Below the pieces are notes generated by a model that was not told where the DNA came from, ran no database searches, and saw nothing but the letters and a program-made list of their open reading frames with translations. Positions 54,394 through 63,437 of a DNA stretch of 64,000 nt are shown here, in pieces; position 1 is the first letter of the stretch, and the number at the start of each line of letters is the position of its first letter. The stretch lies in contig NZ_MXPU01000005.1 in the NCBI RefSeq assembly GCF_002204185.1, forward strand, positions 1-64,000. The letters run 5' to 3'. Position numbers and translations under genes: made by a program. This stretch comes from Rhizobium esperanzae (GTDB lineage Bacteria; Pseudomonadota; Alphaproteobacteria; Rhizobiales; Rhizobiaceae).

Positions 54394-55506
54394 TCATCTC
54401 GACATATGGTCGCCGGCTCGGTGCAGCAATCGATCGCGCGGCAGGGACAGCGCGTGGATGCGTGCATTGCGCCAATGGCGGTCGAGATTGAGGCCGATGC
54501 CGGTTGAAGCTTCGCCCGCGAGTTCGAACAGCGCATTTGCGGCGCCGAGGGCCGTTTCCCCGGCAGTGATTGCGGCCGCCGAGGCGGAAAAATAGGCATC
54601 CGCCATCGCAGCCTCTACAGGATTGACCTGGGCAATATCGAGTTTGCGGCCCGCCCGCTCCAGAGCTGCGGCCGTGATTTCGATGCCGACGGCGTGTTCG
54701 CCGAGCCGGGAGGGGGAGACGGTGCGATCGCCAATGGCTGTCATCAGGTCGGCCCATGCGGCCCGCGCGATGCCGAGGCCTACGCCCGCCTTGAGTAGCA
54801 GCCCGAGCGAAATGCCCGTCGAGTATCCGGACGAGGGGGGCGGCGCGATTGCGCCGGCATCGACATGAACTGCGCCGGCGATCGTCGTTGCCGATCCATT
54901 GGTGCGCTGGCCGAAACCGTCCCAATCATCGACCACCTGCACGTCCTCGCTGTTGCGGCTGAGGTAGAGCGTCACTGGGCGGCCGGGCGGAAGTGTGAGG
55001 GCAGCGGCAATCCAATCGGCATAGAGAATACCGGGCGCCGGCCGCATCCGCCCGCTCAGACGGTACCCCGGTCCTTCGGCCGACAGCTCGCTGCCGTCGG
55101 CGACGGTTGCGCCGGCGAAGCGGTCGCCGAGCAGTACACGGGCAAACAGCGATGCCTTTAGATCCTCAGTCGCCTGGGTGCGGAGGGTTTCCAGGACGGA
55201 AAAGTGATTTTCCAGGGTCTCGCCGATCGAGGCGTCGGCCTCAGCAATGATCGCGATGATTTCGGCAAGCAGGGCGTTCGGCACGTCGAGCCCTTCATAC
55301 TCCGGCGGAACAGAGATTGCCGTCAGTCCCGATATCGACAGCGCGTCGAGCTCGGCAAAAGGCAGGATGCGGTTGATATCGCGCTCGCTTGCCTGTTGAC
55401 GGAATGTGTCGGCGAGGTTGCGAGCCGTAGATACCGCCTCCTCTTCGTTTTCGATGCGGCGTGCCGGCGGCCTGATGCGGTCTTGAAACTGCGATACTGT
55501 TCCCAT
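54394..55506 (-). CDS. SfnB/DszC-like acyl-CoA dehydrogenase-fold flavoenzyme
   Basis: A 370-aa protein of the acyl-CoA dehydrogenase superfamily, SfnB ('sulfur acquisition oxidoreductase') branch: N-terminal helical domain with SVPPEYEGLDVPNALLAEI near residue 63, central beta domain, and a C-terminal helical bundle ending LDRHWRNARIHALSLPRDRL. These are reduced-flavin-dependent monooxygenases or related enzymes used to obtain sulfur from organosulfur compounds. Slightly shorter than the usual 400 aa. Substrate unknown; no sulfonate transporter is adjacent. Confidence 0.8.
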   Translation of the reverse strand: MGTVSQFQDRIRPPARRIENEEEAVSTARNLADTFRQQASERDINRILPFAELDALSISGLTAISVPPEYEGLDVPNALLAEIIAIIAEADASIGETLENHFSVLETLRTQATEDLKASLFARVLLGDRFAGATVADGSELSAEGPGYRLSGRMRPAPGILYADWIAAALTLPPGRPVTLYLSRNSEDVQVVDDWDGFGQRTNGSATTIAGAVHVDAGAIAPPPSSGYSTGISLGLLLKAGVGLGIARAAWADLMTAIGDRTVSPSRLGEHAVGIEITAAALERAGRKLDIAQVNPVEAAMADAYFSASAAAITAGETALGAANALFELAGEASTGIGLNLDRHWRNARIHALSLPRDRLLHRAGDHMSR

Positions 55507-55670
55507 CGCTCACTCTTTCCTCGACGGGTGACAGGAGTGAGGGATTTTCCTCCGGATGATAAGAACGGTTTTTCCAGAAAAACCCAAAGCTTCGAATTTT
55601 CTCACCAACTTGATCGCCTCGCCTTGCACTCTACTTATGGTTAACCGGGGCTATCCAGTTGAGGAATATG

Positions 55671-56447
55671 ATGGGTGAAGCACTTGCTCGCCATAGCGAG
55701 GTTTGGAAAATGGGGCGCCAGCCGAGACCGCGCCTGACGCTGGATATCGCCGAGATTCCAACCTATGCAATCGGCGACATTCACGGTCGCTACGACCTGC
55801 TTTTGAAAGCCGAGGAGGCGATCCTGCAAGATGGCGCGCGATTGCCCGGGCAAAAGCTGATCGTGACGCTCGGGGACTATATCGACCGGGGTCCGGAATC
55901 GGCGCAGGTCATCACTCACCTCATGGAGCCGCCGCCTGATGGTTTCGACCGTATCTGCCTTGCCGGCAATCACGAGATCGCCATGCTCGATTATGTCGAC
56001 GGCTGGCTCCCTTATGATGACTGGATGCGGATGGGATCGGCGGAATCGCTTAAATCCTATGGGCTCGATCCGGAGCATCTGCCGCTCGTCTTTCCCTCCG
56101 GCGCGCAGCTCGACGCCTTCCTGCGGCAGTCGCTGCCGCATACGCACATCGATTTTATGCGGGCACTGCCCATCATGCTGGATACACCGAGCGTGGTCTT
56201 CGTGCATGCCGGCATTGATCCGATGCTGCCGCTCTCCGCGCAGACGGAGGAGGACCTGGTCCTTATCCGCCACCGCTTTCTCGAAAGCAGGGTTCCTTTG
56301 CCGAAGCTCGTCGTGCACGGCCATACGCCCAGCGACGAGCCCGACATTCGCCCGAGGCGGCTCAATCTCGATACACGCGCCTTTCGCAGCGGCAGGCTGA
56401 CCGTCGCACGGTTCTGGCAGGGCCGGGTGCATCTGTTTTCCACCTGA
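55671..56447 (+). CDS. PPP-type metallophosphoesterase
   Basis: A 258-aa calcineurin-like serine/threonine phosphatase (PrpA/ApaH type). All metal motifs are present in order: GDIHGRYD (about residue 36), GDYIDRGPES, GNHEIA, and HGHTPSDEP near residue 219. Start is ATG 55671 (GAGG 6 nt upstream) or ATG 55668. A stand-alone gene between the SfnB-like gene and a repeat element. Substrate could be phosphoproteins or dinucleoside polyphosphates. Confidence 0.88.
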   Translation: MGEALARHSEVWKMGRQPRPRLTLDIAEIPTYAIGDIHGRYDLLLKAEEAILQDGARLPGQKLIVTLGDYIDRGPESAQVITHLMEPPPDGFDRICLAGNHEIAMLDYVDGWLPYDDWMRMGSAESLKSYGLDPEHLPLVFPSGAQLDAFLRQSLPHTHIDFMRALPIMLDTPSVVFVHAGIDPMLPLSAQTEEDLVLIRHRFLESRVPLPKLVVHGHTPSDEPDIRPRRLNLDTRAFRSGRLTVARFWQGRVHLFST

Positions 56448-56472
56448 CATCGTCCCCGCGAGACTGTATCAC

Positions 56473-56573
56473 TAAAGCGCGTCGCGATCTTTCAGATTCC
56501 TCCTGCGCTTTAGGTCTTAGTTTTCACGCGTGTCGTTGCCGCAAAACCGCTGCACACTTTTGCGCGACAGGCT
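56473..56573. repeat. Rhizobiaceae intergenic palindromic repeat (second type)
   Basis: About 100 bp starting taaagcgcgtcgcgatc and ending ttttgcgcgacaggct, with several short inverted repeats (AAAGCG/CGCTTT; GTCGC/GCGAC). I recognise it as a repeat family widespread between rhizobial genes, distinct from the copies at 2639 and 17939. It separates the convergent phosphatase and RND pump genes. Confidence 0.6.
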
Positions 56574-56580
56574 AGAGTGA

Positions 56581-59500
56581 TCAGACCGTCTCCCTTTCAG
56601 TCGGAAGAGCTTCGACCGGCCTTTCAACCGAGCGCTTGCGGCGCCAACCGCGCAGCACGACGTAGAAAACCGGAGTGAGGAACAGGCCGAAGAGCGTCAC
56701 GCCGAGCATGCCCGAGAAGACGGCGGTGCCGAGCGACTGGCGCATTTCGGCGCCGGGGCCGGTGGCGATGGCAAGCGGCAGAACGCCGAAGATGAAGGCG
56801 AATGCGGTCATCAGGATCGGGCGCAGGCGAAGATGACTGGCCTCGATGGCGGCCTCCACCGGCGACTTGCCTTCCTCTTCCGCCTGTCTGGCGAATTCGA
56901 CGATCAGAATGGCGTTCTTGGCCGCCAAGCCGATCAGGACGATCAGGCCGATCTGCGTCAGGACGTTGTTGTCCATGCCCCTGAGCGACACCCCGATCAG
57001 TGCGGCGAGTACGGCAAGCGGGACGATGAGGATGATCGCCAGAGGCAGAACCCAGCTTTCATATTGGGCCGCCAGCGCCAGGAAGACGAAAACGACGGAC
57101 AGGGCGAAGATGTAGACGGCGGTGTTGCCGGTATGGGTTTCCTGATAGGCAAGCTCCGTCCATTCGAAGGTCGTTCCGGGCGGCAGGATTTTGGCCGCCA
57201 ATGCCTCCATTTTCTTCAGAGCATCGCCCGTCGAGGTACCGGGCGTCGGATTGCCCTGCAGCGGCACCGAAACATACATGTTGTAGCGCTGAACGAGCGC
57301 CGGGCCGCTGGAGTCCTGAATGTCCATCAGTGTGCCGAGAGGCACGAGCGCGCCGGTCGCGGAGCGCACCTTCAGGGCGAGAATGTCTTCCCGGTCCATG
57401 CGATATTGCCGGTCGGCCTGGGCGCGAACCTGGTAAACGCGGCCGAACGCGTTGAAATCGTTGACGTAGGCGACGCCCAGATTGATCGAAAGCGCGTTGA
57501 AGATATTGGGGATCGGCACGTTCAGGAAGCGCGCCTTGTCGCGGTCGATGGAGAGGAAATATTGCGGGCTGGCATCGGAGAACGTCGTAAAGACGCCGGT
57601 CAGCCCCTCGGTCGTTGCTGCCGCCCCCATCATCTGACGGGCAAGGCCGAGCACGCGCGTCATATCAGGGTTTTCGAGGTCGGAGATCTGCATCTTGAAG
57701 CCGCCGGAGTTGCCGACGCCGCGTACGGACGGCGGCGGGATGGCAATGATGAAGGCTTCCTGGATGCTTTGCAGCTTGCCGAAGAGCTCGCCGATGATCT
57801 TGTTGGCGTTCTCTCCGCCTTCCTCACGTTCGGCGAAGGATTTGAAGGGGACGAAGACAACGCCGGAATTCGAGGCATTGGTGAAGGTCGCGCCGCTGAA
57901 GCCGGCAAATTGCACGGCGTTGCCGACGCCGGGTACGGTGCGGGCGATGTCACCCACCCGTTTGATGACGGCGTCGGTACGCGCAAGCGAGGCGCCATCG
58001 GGAAGCTGCACGACGATGATTGCATAACCTTGGTCCATGGTCGGGATGAAACCCGAGGGAACACGGGTGGTCATGTACCAGGTTGCGCCGAGAAGGGCAG
58101 CGAAGGCGACCATCGAGCAGGTCAATCCTACCCAGCTGCTGACCAGGTGCCGGACGGTCCACGAATAGCCGGAGCTCATCCGGTCGAAGCCGCGGTTGAA
58201 GCCGTTTGCAAGGCCAGCCCCCAGACGCGACGCGATGCTCTTGCGCTTCTTCTCGTGATCATGGGCCTTCAGCAATATGCCTGCGAGCGCCGGCGAAAGC
58301 GTCAGGGAATTCAAGGCCGAGATCGCAGTTGTCACGGCGATCGTCACGGCGAACTGCCTGTAGAACTGGCCTGATATGCCGGGGATGAAGGCCGTCGGCA
58401 CGAATACGGCGATCAGCACCAGCGAGATCGCGACAACCGCGGTTCCGACTTCGTCCATTGTGACGTGAGAGGCCTGCTTCGGCGTCATGCCGCGGGCGAG
58501 ATTGCGCTCGACGTTTTCCACCACGACGATTGCGTCGTCGACGACGATGCCGATCGCCAGCACAAGGCCGAAGAGTGTCAGCATGTTGAGAGAAAAGCCG
58601 AAGGCCAAAAGCACCGCGAAGGTGCCGATCAGCGAGACGGGGATGGCGACGATCGGGATGATCGCGGTGCGCCAGGATTGCAGGAAGACGAGAACGACGA
58701 TCGCCACCAGGATGGCCGCTTCGACGATGGTTTTATAGACCTCGTTGATCGAGGCCGAGATGAATTCGGTCGTGTCGTAGACGATGCGATACTCGAGACC
58801 CTCCGGGAAATTCTGGGAGATGTCCTTCATGAGTGCCTGGACCTGATGGGCCGTATCCAGGGCGTTGGTTCCCGGCCGGGCGAAAATGCCAAGCGCAACC
58901 GCCGGATCGTTGTTGAGGTAACTATTGGTGACGTAGTCCTGCGCGCCAAGCTCGATGCGGGCAACATCCTGCAACTGCACGAGCCGGCCCGATGTCGTCG
59001 ATTTCACGATGACATAACGGAATTCGCGCACATCGGAGAAGCGTCCGTCCGTGCGCACCGTATATTCGAAAGCGTTCCTGCCTGTGACCGGCGGCGCGCC
59101 GATCTTGCCACCCGAGACCTGGACGTTCTGGTCTCTCAAGGCGGAGACGACGTCGTCGGATGTCATGCCGTAGGCGGAGAGTTTTTCCGGATCCAGCCAG
59201 ATTCGCATCGAATATTGACGTTCGCCGAAGACCTGCACGTCGCCGACGCCATCGAGGCGCACGAGCACGTCACGGATGCGGTTACGGGCGTAGTTCGAGA
59301 CGTAAAGCTGGTCATAGCGGTGTGATGGCGACAGGAGGTGCACGACCATCATCAGGTCGGGCGAGCTCTTGTCGGTGGTCACGCCGAGCCGCTGGACCTC
59401 CTCGGGAAGGCGGGGCAGCGCGATGGAAACGCGGTTCTGGACGAGCACCTGGACCTTGTCGAGATCGGTGCCGAGCTTGAAGGTGATCGTCAGCGAAATG

Positions 59501-59766
59501 GCGCCGTCGGCGCTGGAATAGGAAGACATGTAAAGCATGTCTTCGACGCCGTTGATCTGCTGTTCGAGCGGAGTTGAAACGGTGTCGGCGATGGTTTGCG
59601 GGTCGGCGCCCGGATAGGAGGTGCGCACGACGATGGTGGGCGGCGCGATCTCCGGATATTGGGCGACCGGCAGCTGTGTATAGGCGATGCCGCCGACAAC
59701 GAGGAAGAGGATCGAGATGACGGCGGCAAAAATCGGCCGGTCGACGAAGAAATGCGCGAACCTCAT
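56581..59766 (-). CDS. RND multidrug efflux transporter (AcrB/MexB type)
   Basis: A 1061-aa inner-membrane proton/drug antiporter with 12 helices and two large periplasmic loops. N-terminus FFVDRPIFAAVISILFLVVG is classic HAE-1; TM4 carries the paired aspartates (GIVVDDAIVVVENVERN), and TM10 the partner Lys region (IGLAAKNAILIVEFA). Length is standard. Its ATG overlaps the adaptor stop by 4 bp (ATGA). No outer-membrane channel or regulator gene follows, so it must use a TolC-like protein encoded elsewhere. Confidence 0.95.
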   Translation of the reverse strand: MRFAHFFVDRPIFAAVISILFLVVGGIAYTQLPVAQYPEIAPPTIVVRTSYPGADPQTIADTVSTPLEQQINGVEDMLYMSSYSSADGAISLTITFKLGTDLDKVQVLVQNRVSIALPRLPEEVQRLGVTTDKSSPDLMMVVHLLSPSHRYDQLYVSNYARNRIRDVLVRLDGVGDVQVFGERQYSMRIWLDPEKLSAYGMTSDDVVSALRDQNVQVSGGKIGAPPVTGRNAFEYTVRTDGRFSDVREFRYVIVKSTTSGRLVQLQDVARIELGAQDYVTNSYLNNDPAVALGIFARPGTNALDTAHQVQALMKDISQNFPEGLEYRIVYDTTEFISASINEVYKTIVEAAILVAIVVLVFLQSWRTAIIPIVAIPVSLIGTFAVLLAFGFSLNMLTLFGLVLAIGIVVDDAIVVVENVERNLARGMTPKQASHVTMDEVGTAVVAISLVLIAVFVPTAFIPGISGQFYRQFAVTIAVTTAISALNSLTLSPALAGILLKAHDHEKKRKSIASRLGAGLANGFNRGFDRMSSGYSWTVRHLVSSWVGLTCSMVAFAALLGATWYMTTRVPSGFIPTMDQGYAIIVVQLPDGASLARTDAVIKRVGDIARTVPGVGNAVQFAGFSGATFTNASNSGVVFVPFKSFAEREEGGENANKIIGELFGKLQSIQEAFIIAIPPPSVRGVGNSGGFKMQISDLENPDMTRVLGLARQMMGAAATTEGLTGVFTTFSDASPQYFLSIDRDKARFLNVPIPNIFNALSINLGVAYVNDFNAFGRVYQVRAQADRQYRMDREDILALKVRSATGALVPLGTLMDIQDSSGPALVQRYNMYVSVPLQGNPTPGTSTGDALKKMEALAAKILPPGTTFEWTELAYQETHTGNTAVYIFALSVVFVFLALAAQYESWVLPLAIILIVPLAVLAALIGVSLRGMDNNVLTQIGLIVLIGLAAKNAILIVEFARQAEEEGKSPVEAAIEASHLRLRPILMTAFAFIFGVLPLAIATGPGAEMRQSLGTAVFSGMLGVTLFGLFLTPVFYVVLRGWRRKRSVERPVEALPTERETV

Positions 59767-60941
59767 TGTGCGCTCTCCGCGTTTGCGGCCTCCGGCGCTG
59801 TATCCTGCCGCTCCTGCGGCAGTTCGCTCATCTGCGGGGTGATGGTCGAACCGGGCCGGGCGCGTATCACGCCGTTGACGATGATGGTTTCGCTGCCGTC
59901 GAGACCCTCGCGTATGACGCGATAGCCATAGAGCCGTGGTCCGGGTCGCACGGGCTTGGTCGAAACCTTGCCTTGCGCGTCGACGAGATAGACGACGCGT
60001 TCATTCTGGTCCGAGCCGATCGCTTCGTCGGGGACGAGAACCGCCTTGTAAGTGTTGGAAGCTTCGACCTGAACACGGCCGAAGAGGCCGGGCTGGAGGA
60101 TGAAATCGGGATTTGGAAGACGGGCGCGGATGCGGATGGTGCCGCTCTCGTTGTCCACCCGGTTCTCGGCGAAATCGAGCTTGCCCTTGAAGGGTTTGGC
60201 GGTCGGGTCCGAGATTGTGACGGAAACATCCACGCCGCCGCCGCCCATTTGAAGGTCCTTGCCCTGCTTGCGCGCGGTGTCGGCGAAATTCAGCAGGCGG
60301 CGCTCATCCACATCGAAATAAAAATCGATCGGATCGAGGGAAACAATGGTGGTGAGCACGGTCTGATCGGCCTGCACCAGGTTGCCCGGCGAGATCAGGC
60401 GGCGATCGATGCGGCCGCTGAGCGGCGCTTTGATCTCGGTATATTCAAGATCGAGAGCCGCGCGGTCGGCTGCCGCCTGCGCGCCGCGGACATTGGCCTC
60501 GGCCGACTCGAACTCGCGGCGTCGGTCGTCCAGCGTCTGGGCGGACTGGCTGCCGCTCGATGCGAGCGATTGGGCGCGCTTGTACTGCGCATCGGCAAAA
60601 ACGAGAGCGGATTGCGATGCTTCGAGCGCCGCCTTCGCCTGGTTGAGTGCTGTTATGAACGGCCGCTGGTCGATGACGAAGAGCAGGTCGCCCTGCTTGA
60701 CCAAGGCGCCATCTTCGAAATGAACTTCCTGCAGGTAACCGCCGACGCGGGAGCGGACGGAGACTTCGTCAACCGGCTGAAAGCGGCCGATGAACTCGTC
60801 ATTGTCGACGACATCGCGCACCACGGGTTTTGCGACGGTGACCGGAGGGGGGGCAGGCGGTGCGCCCTGCGCCATCGCTGCCAGAGGCATCGACATCGCA
60901 AGAGAGCCGAGCATCAATATCCGTCGAAGCGCGTAAGTCAT
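59763..60941 (-). CDS. RND efflux periplasmic adaptor (MexA/AcrA type)
   Basis: A 392-aa membrane-fusion protein. The signal peptide ends AAMAQ (about residue 25) without a lipobox Cys, so it is soluble periplasmic rather than lipid-anchored. Lipoyl halves (RVGGYLQEVHFEDGALVKQG and APLSGRIDRRLISPGNLVQ) flank a coiled-coil hairpin; beta-barrel and membrane-proximal domains follow. ATG 60941 follows GGAGGG; the open frame upstream (to 61475) is not conserved. First gene of the two-gene efflux operon. Confidence 0.93.
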   Translation of the reverse strand: MTYALRRILMLGSLAMSMPLAAMAQGAPPAPPPVTVAKPVVRDVVDNDEFIGRFQPVDEVSVRSRVGGYLQEVHFEDGALVKQGDLLFVIDQRPFITALNQAKAALEASQSALVFADAQYKRAQSLASSGSQSAQTLDDRRREFESAEANVRGAQAAADRAALDLEYTEIKAPLSGRIDRRLISPGNLVQADQTVLTTIVSLDPIDFYFDVDERRLLNFADTARKQGKDLQMGGGGVDVSVTISDPTAKPFKGKLDFAENRVDNESGTIRIRARLPNPDFILQPGLFGRVQVEASNTYKAVLVPDEAIGSDQNERVVYLVDAQGKVSTKPVRPGPRLYGYRVIREGLDGSETIIVNGVIRARPGSTITPQMSELPQERQDTAPEAANAESAQ

Positions 60942-61200
60942 ACCGGTCCCTCCAATCTCGACGGCCGATCGACTGCCGCCGAACCTAAGATGAAGTGGTG
61001 TTATCCTTGTCTTGCTGCTTTGAACGAAGGCCTTTGCCTCCGTGATTACCCGGGCGTCCAATTCTGGAAAGGAAGGCCGGCATGCAATGCAAATCGGAAA
61101 AATCGTAACGCTATGCAACTGGATATAAACGGCAGCGGCGAAAAATAGCAAATGCCAATTGGCTGCTCTTGCGCAATCCGTCGAAACTTCATGGACGGCG

Positions 61201-62742
61201 TCAGCTCTCGACGATTTCGTCGCGGCCGGGCGGCAGGACGGCGAGCTCTGCCCAGTCGAGCTCCTGTTCCAGCGTATGGAAAACATCGTCGTCGATCTCG
61301 CCGGCGCGGCGCATCGCGGCCAGTTTGCGCCGTTTCGCACCGATGACATTGCGGCGCTGTTTGTCGAGCCTGCTGACCTCGCGCGGGTGTCTTCCGTCGG
61401 CAGCAATCTCGCGCTCGGAGGTGTAGACGTCGCGCAGGATTCGGGTGGATTTGTCCTCGCCTTCAAGCTCGGCAAGAGCCGCGTCGATCAATGCCACGCG
61501 GGCTTTGGTGAGATCGCGGTTCAGGGATGTGTCCGGATCGAATTTCAGGAAGCGGATCAGCGGCCCGAGCGTCAGCCCCTGGACGATGAGCGTGCCGAGA
61601 ACGACGGCCAGCGCGCTGAGCAGGATGATGTCGCGATCATGGAAGTCGATCGGCAGGGCGAGCGCAGTTGCCAGCGTGACGAGACCGCGCATGCCGCACC
61701 AGCCGGCAAGCAGGCTCGCGGCAAATGTGGGAGCGGCTTGCGTCGTGAGACCGCGCTCGGCAAGGAAGGTGATGACGCGGTTATAGACGAGCACCCAGGC
61801 CAGGCGCACGGCGATGACGGTGACGAAGACTGCGATTGCCAAGGTGATCGCAAAATTCAGCCGAGCGGGATCGAGATCGAGGACGATCTGGCGAACCTGC
61901 AAGCCCATCAGCAGGAAGGCGAGCACATTAAGCAGGAACACCGCGGCTTCCCAAACCGAATAGGAATGAATGCGGTGGCGGGCCGTCTGCCGCTCCGGCA
62001 TGTAGCGGGCGATCACCATGGCATATGCGACGATCGCCAGGATCGCCGAAAGGTGCAGTCGCTCGGCGATGATCCAGGTGCCGAAGGTGGCGACGAACTC
62101 GAGCAGTGTGCCGCCGAGCGTGCCGGCGAGCTTCAGACCAACGATCATGTAGAGACGGCCGAGAAGATAGCCGAGGACGAGACCGCCCGGCGCTGCCAGC
62201 GTCAATTCCGCCAGAATGCCGGTGAAGAAGGCGGGATTGGTGGCGGCCGCCACTGCGGCGCTGAAGATGAGGAGGGCGACGGCATCGTTGAGCAGGCTCT
62301 CGCCCTTGAGGATTACATAGGTCTGGCGCGGCAGATTGAAGCGGTCGAGCATGACGGTCGCCGCGACCGCATCCGGCGGCGCGACGATGGCGCCGAGTGC
62401 GACGGCCACCGCAAGCGGCAGGCCGGCCATTGCGACGCCGACGGCGGCGACGGCCGCGGCCGTCAAAATGACGGCAATTGCGGCAAGCGAAAAGAGCGGC
62501 AGCCAGTTGCGCCTCAACGTCCTCGGCGGCAAATCGTATGCGGCATCGAAAAGTACGGGTGCGATGAAAAGCGCCAGCGCCAGCCTGGGATCGATCGCCA
62601 CCTCCGGCGCCCACGGGAAGGCAGCGACAATGATGCCGGCGATCGCCAGCATGGTCGGATAAGGCACACGGAACTTCCTGGAGAATTGCAGGAAGATGAT
62701 CGCCACCAAGAGCAGCGTCAGCATGCTTTCGAAGAACGCCAT
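61201..62742 (-). CDS. CPA1-family Na+/H+ antiporter
   Basis: A 513-aa antiporter with about 12-13 helices and a roughly 100-residue cytosolic tail. The CPA1 signature GESLLNDAVALLIF (about residue 146) contains the Asn-Asp pair for cation exchange; GMRGLVTLATALALP near residue 350 is also typical. The tail (from about 400) is charged and helical. ATG follows GGAGGG. Monocistronic and divergent from the MarR gene. Likely expels Na+ or K+ in exchange for protons. Confidence 0.9.
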   Translation of the reverse strand: MAFFESMLTLLLVAIIFLQFSRKFRVPYPTMLAIAGIIVAAFPWAPEVAIDPRLALALFIAPVLFDAAYDLPPRTLRRNWLPLFSLAAIAVILTAAAVAAVGVAMAGLPLAVAVALGAIVAPPDAVAATVMLDRFNLPRQTYVILKGESLLNDAVALLIFSAAVAAATNPAFFTGILAELTLAAPGGLVLGYLLGRLYMIVGLKLAGTLGGTLLEFVATFGTWIIAERLHLSAILAIVAYAMVIARYMPERQTARHRIHSYSVWEAAVFLLNVLAFLLMGLQVRQIVLDLDPARLNFAITLAIAVFVTVIAVRLAWVLVYNRVITFLAERGLTTQAAPTFAASLLAGWCGMRGLVTLATALALPIDFHDRDIILLSALAVVLGTLIVQGLTLGPLIRFLKFDPDTSLNRDLTKARVALIDAALAELEGEDKSTRILRDVYTSEREIAADGRHPREVSRLDKQRRNVIGAKRRKLAAMRRAGEIDDDVFHTLEQELDWAELAVLPPGRDEIVES

Positions 62743-62935
62743 AGGCCCTCCAGACCATTTCAGCGGATAGTTCTTGCCGGAAACTAGGGCCAGGCGATGC
62801 CGCGGCTACCGTTAGAGCCTAAAGCTGTGAGGGACCGCAAGCTGCCGGCCGCGGCCTGCGGCATTTTGGCCGCGGTTGCAGAATCTGCGGCTTACGCTCT
62901 TGTCCGAGCGTCTGCGCTCAATATATGTGAGCACA

Positions 62936-62953
62936 TTATAAGTTTGCTTATAA
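62936..62953. promoter_or_regulatory. MarR-type operator palindrome
   Basis: TTATAAG-TTTG-CTTATAA is a perfect 7-bp inverted repeat with a 4-nt centre, the size of MarR-family operators. It ends 19 bp before the marR-like ATG, overlapping where the promoter or start site should be. A second stem, GAGCG-TCTG-CGCTC, lies just upstream at 62906-62919. Confidence 0.65.
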
Positions 62954-62972
62954 ATATCCGGCATAGGTTTCC

Positions 62973-63437
62973 ATGAACGCCACGCCCACACTCGGTTTCC
63001 TTCTCCACGATGTCGCACGACTGCTGCGCAAGCGCTTCGAGCAACGTGCTAAGTGTCTTGGGCTGACACGGTCGCAATGGCAGACGCTCGCCTATCTCTC
63101 GAACAACGAGGGCATCCACCAGAGCGGCCTTGCCGAAATTCTCGAAGTCGAGCCGATCACGCTGGTGCGCATTCTCGACAAGCTCGCCGAACGCGGGCTC
63201 ATCGAGCGCCGCCAGCATCCGACCGACCGGCGGATCTGGCTGCTTTACATGCGCGACGAGGCGCATCCTCTGCTCGCCGAAATGCGCGAACTTGGCGATG
63301 TCACCCGCAAAGAGGCGCTGGAAGGTGTCTCCGCCGAGCAGCGCGAGCAGCTTTTTCATATCCTGTCCATAATGAAGACCAACCTGGTCCAGGCATGCCG
63401 GACCCCGGTTGACGAAAATGAGATGAACGATGGCTGA
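62973..63437 (+). CDS. MarR-family transcriptional regulator
   Basis: A 154-aa winged-helix regulator: LGFLLHDVARLLRKRFEQRA at the N-terminus, recognition helix in GLAEILEVEPITLVRILDKL (about residues 50-70), wing RRQHPTDRRIWLLYM. It overlaps the downstream adaptor gene by 8 bp, so it is co-expressed with the pump it probably represses (EmrR-like arrangement). AGG lies 5 nt before the ATG. The palindrome at 62936-62953 is a natural target. Confidence 0.93.
   Translation: MNATPTLGFLLHDVARLLRKRFEQRAKCLGLTRSQWQTLAYLSNNEGIHQSGLAEILEVEPITLVRILDKLAERGLIERRQHPTDRRIWLLYMRDEAHPLLAEMRELGDVTRKEALEGVSAEQREQLFHILSIMKTNLVQACRTPVDENEMNDG

Noticed and set aside
56833..58374. 513-codon open frame antisense to the RND pump gene
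   Set aside because: It mirrors the GC-rich codon pattern of the real gene, has no recognisable domain, and its product is a His/Asp/Arg-rich low-complexity string typical of antisense shadows.
61159..62787. 542-codon open frame antisense to the CPA1 antiporter
   Set aside because: Same shadow effect: the opposite strand encodes a textbook membrane antiporter with intact motifs.
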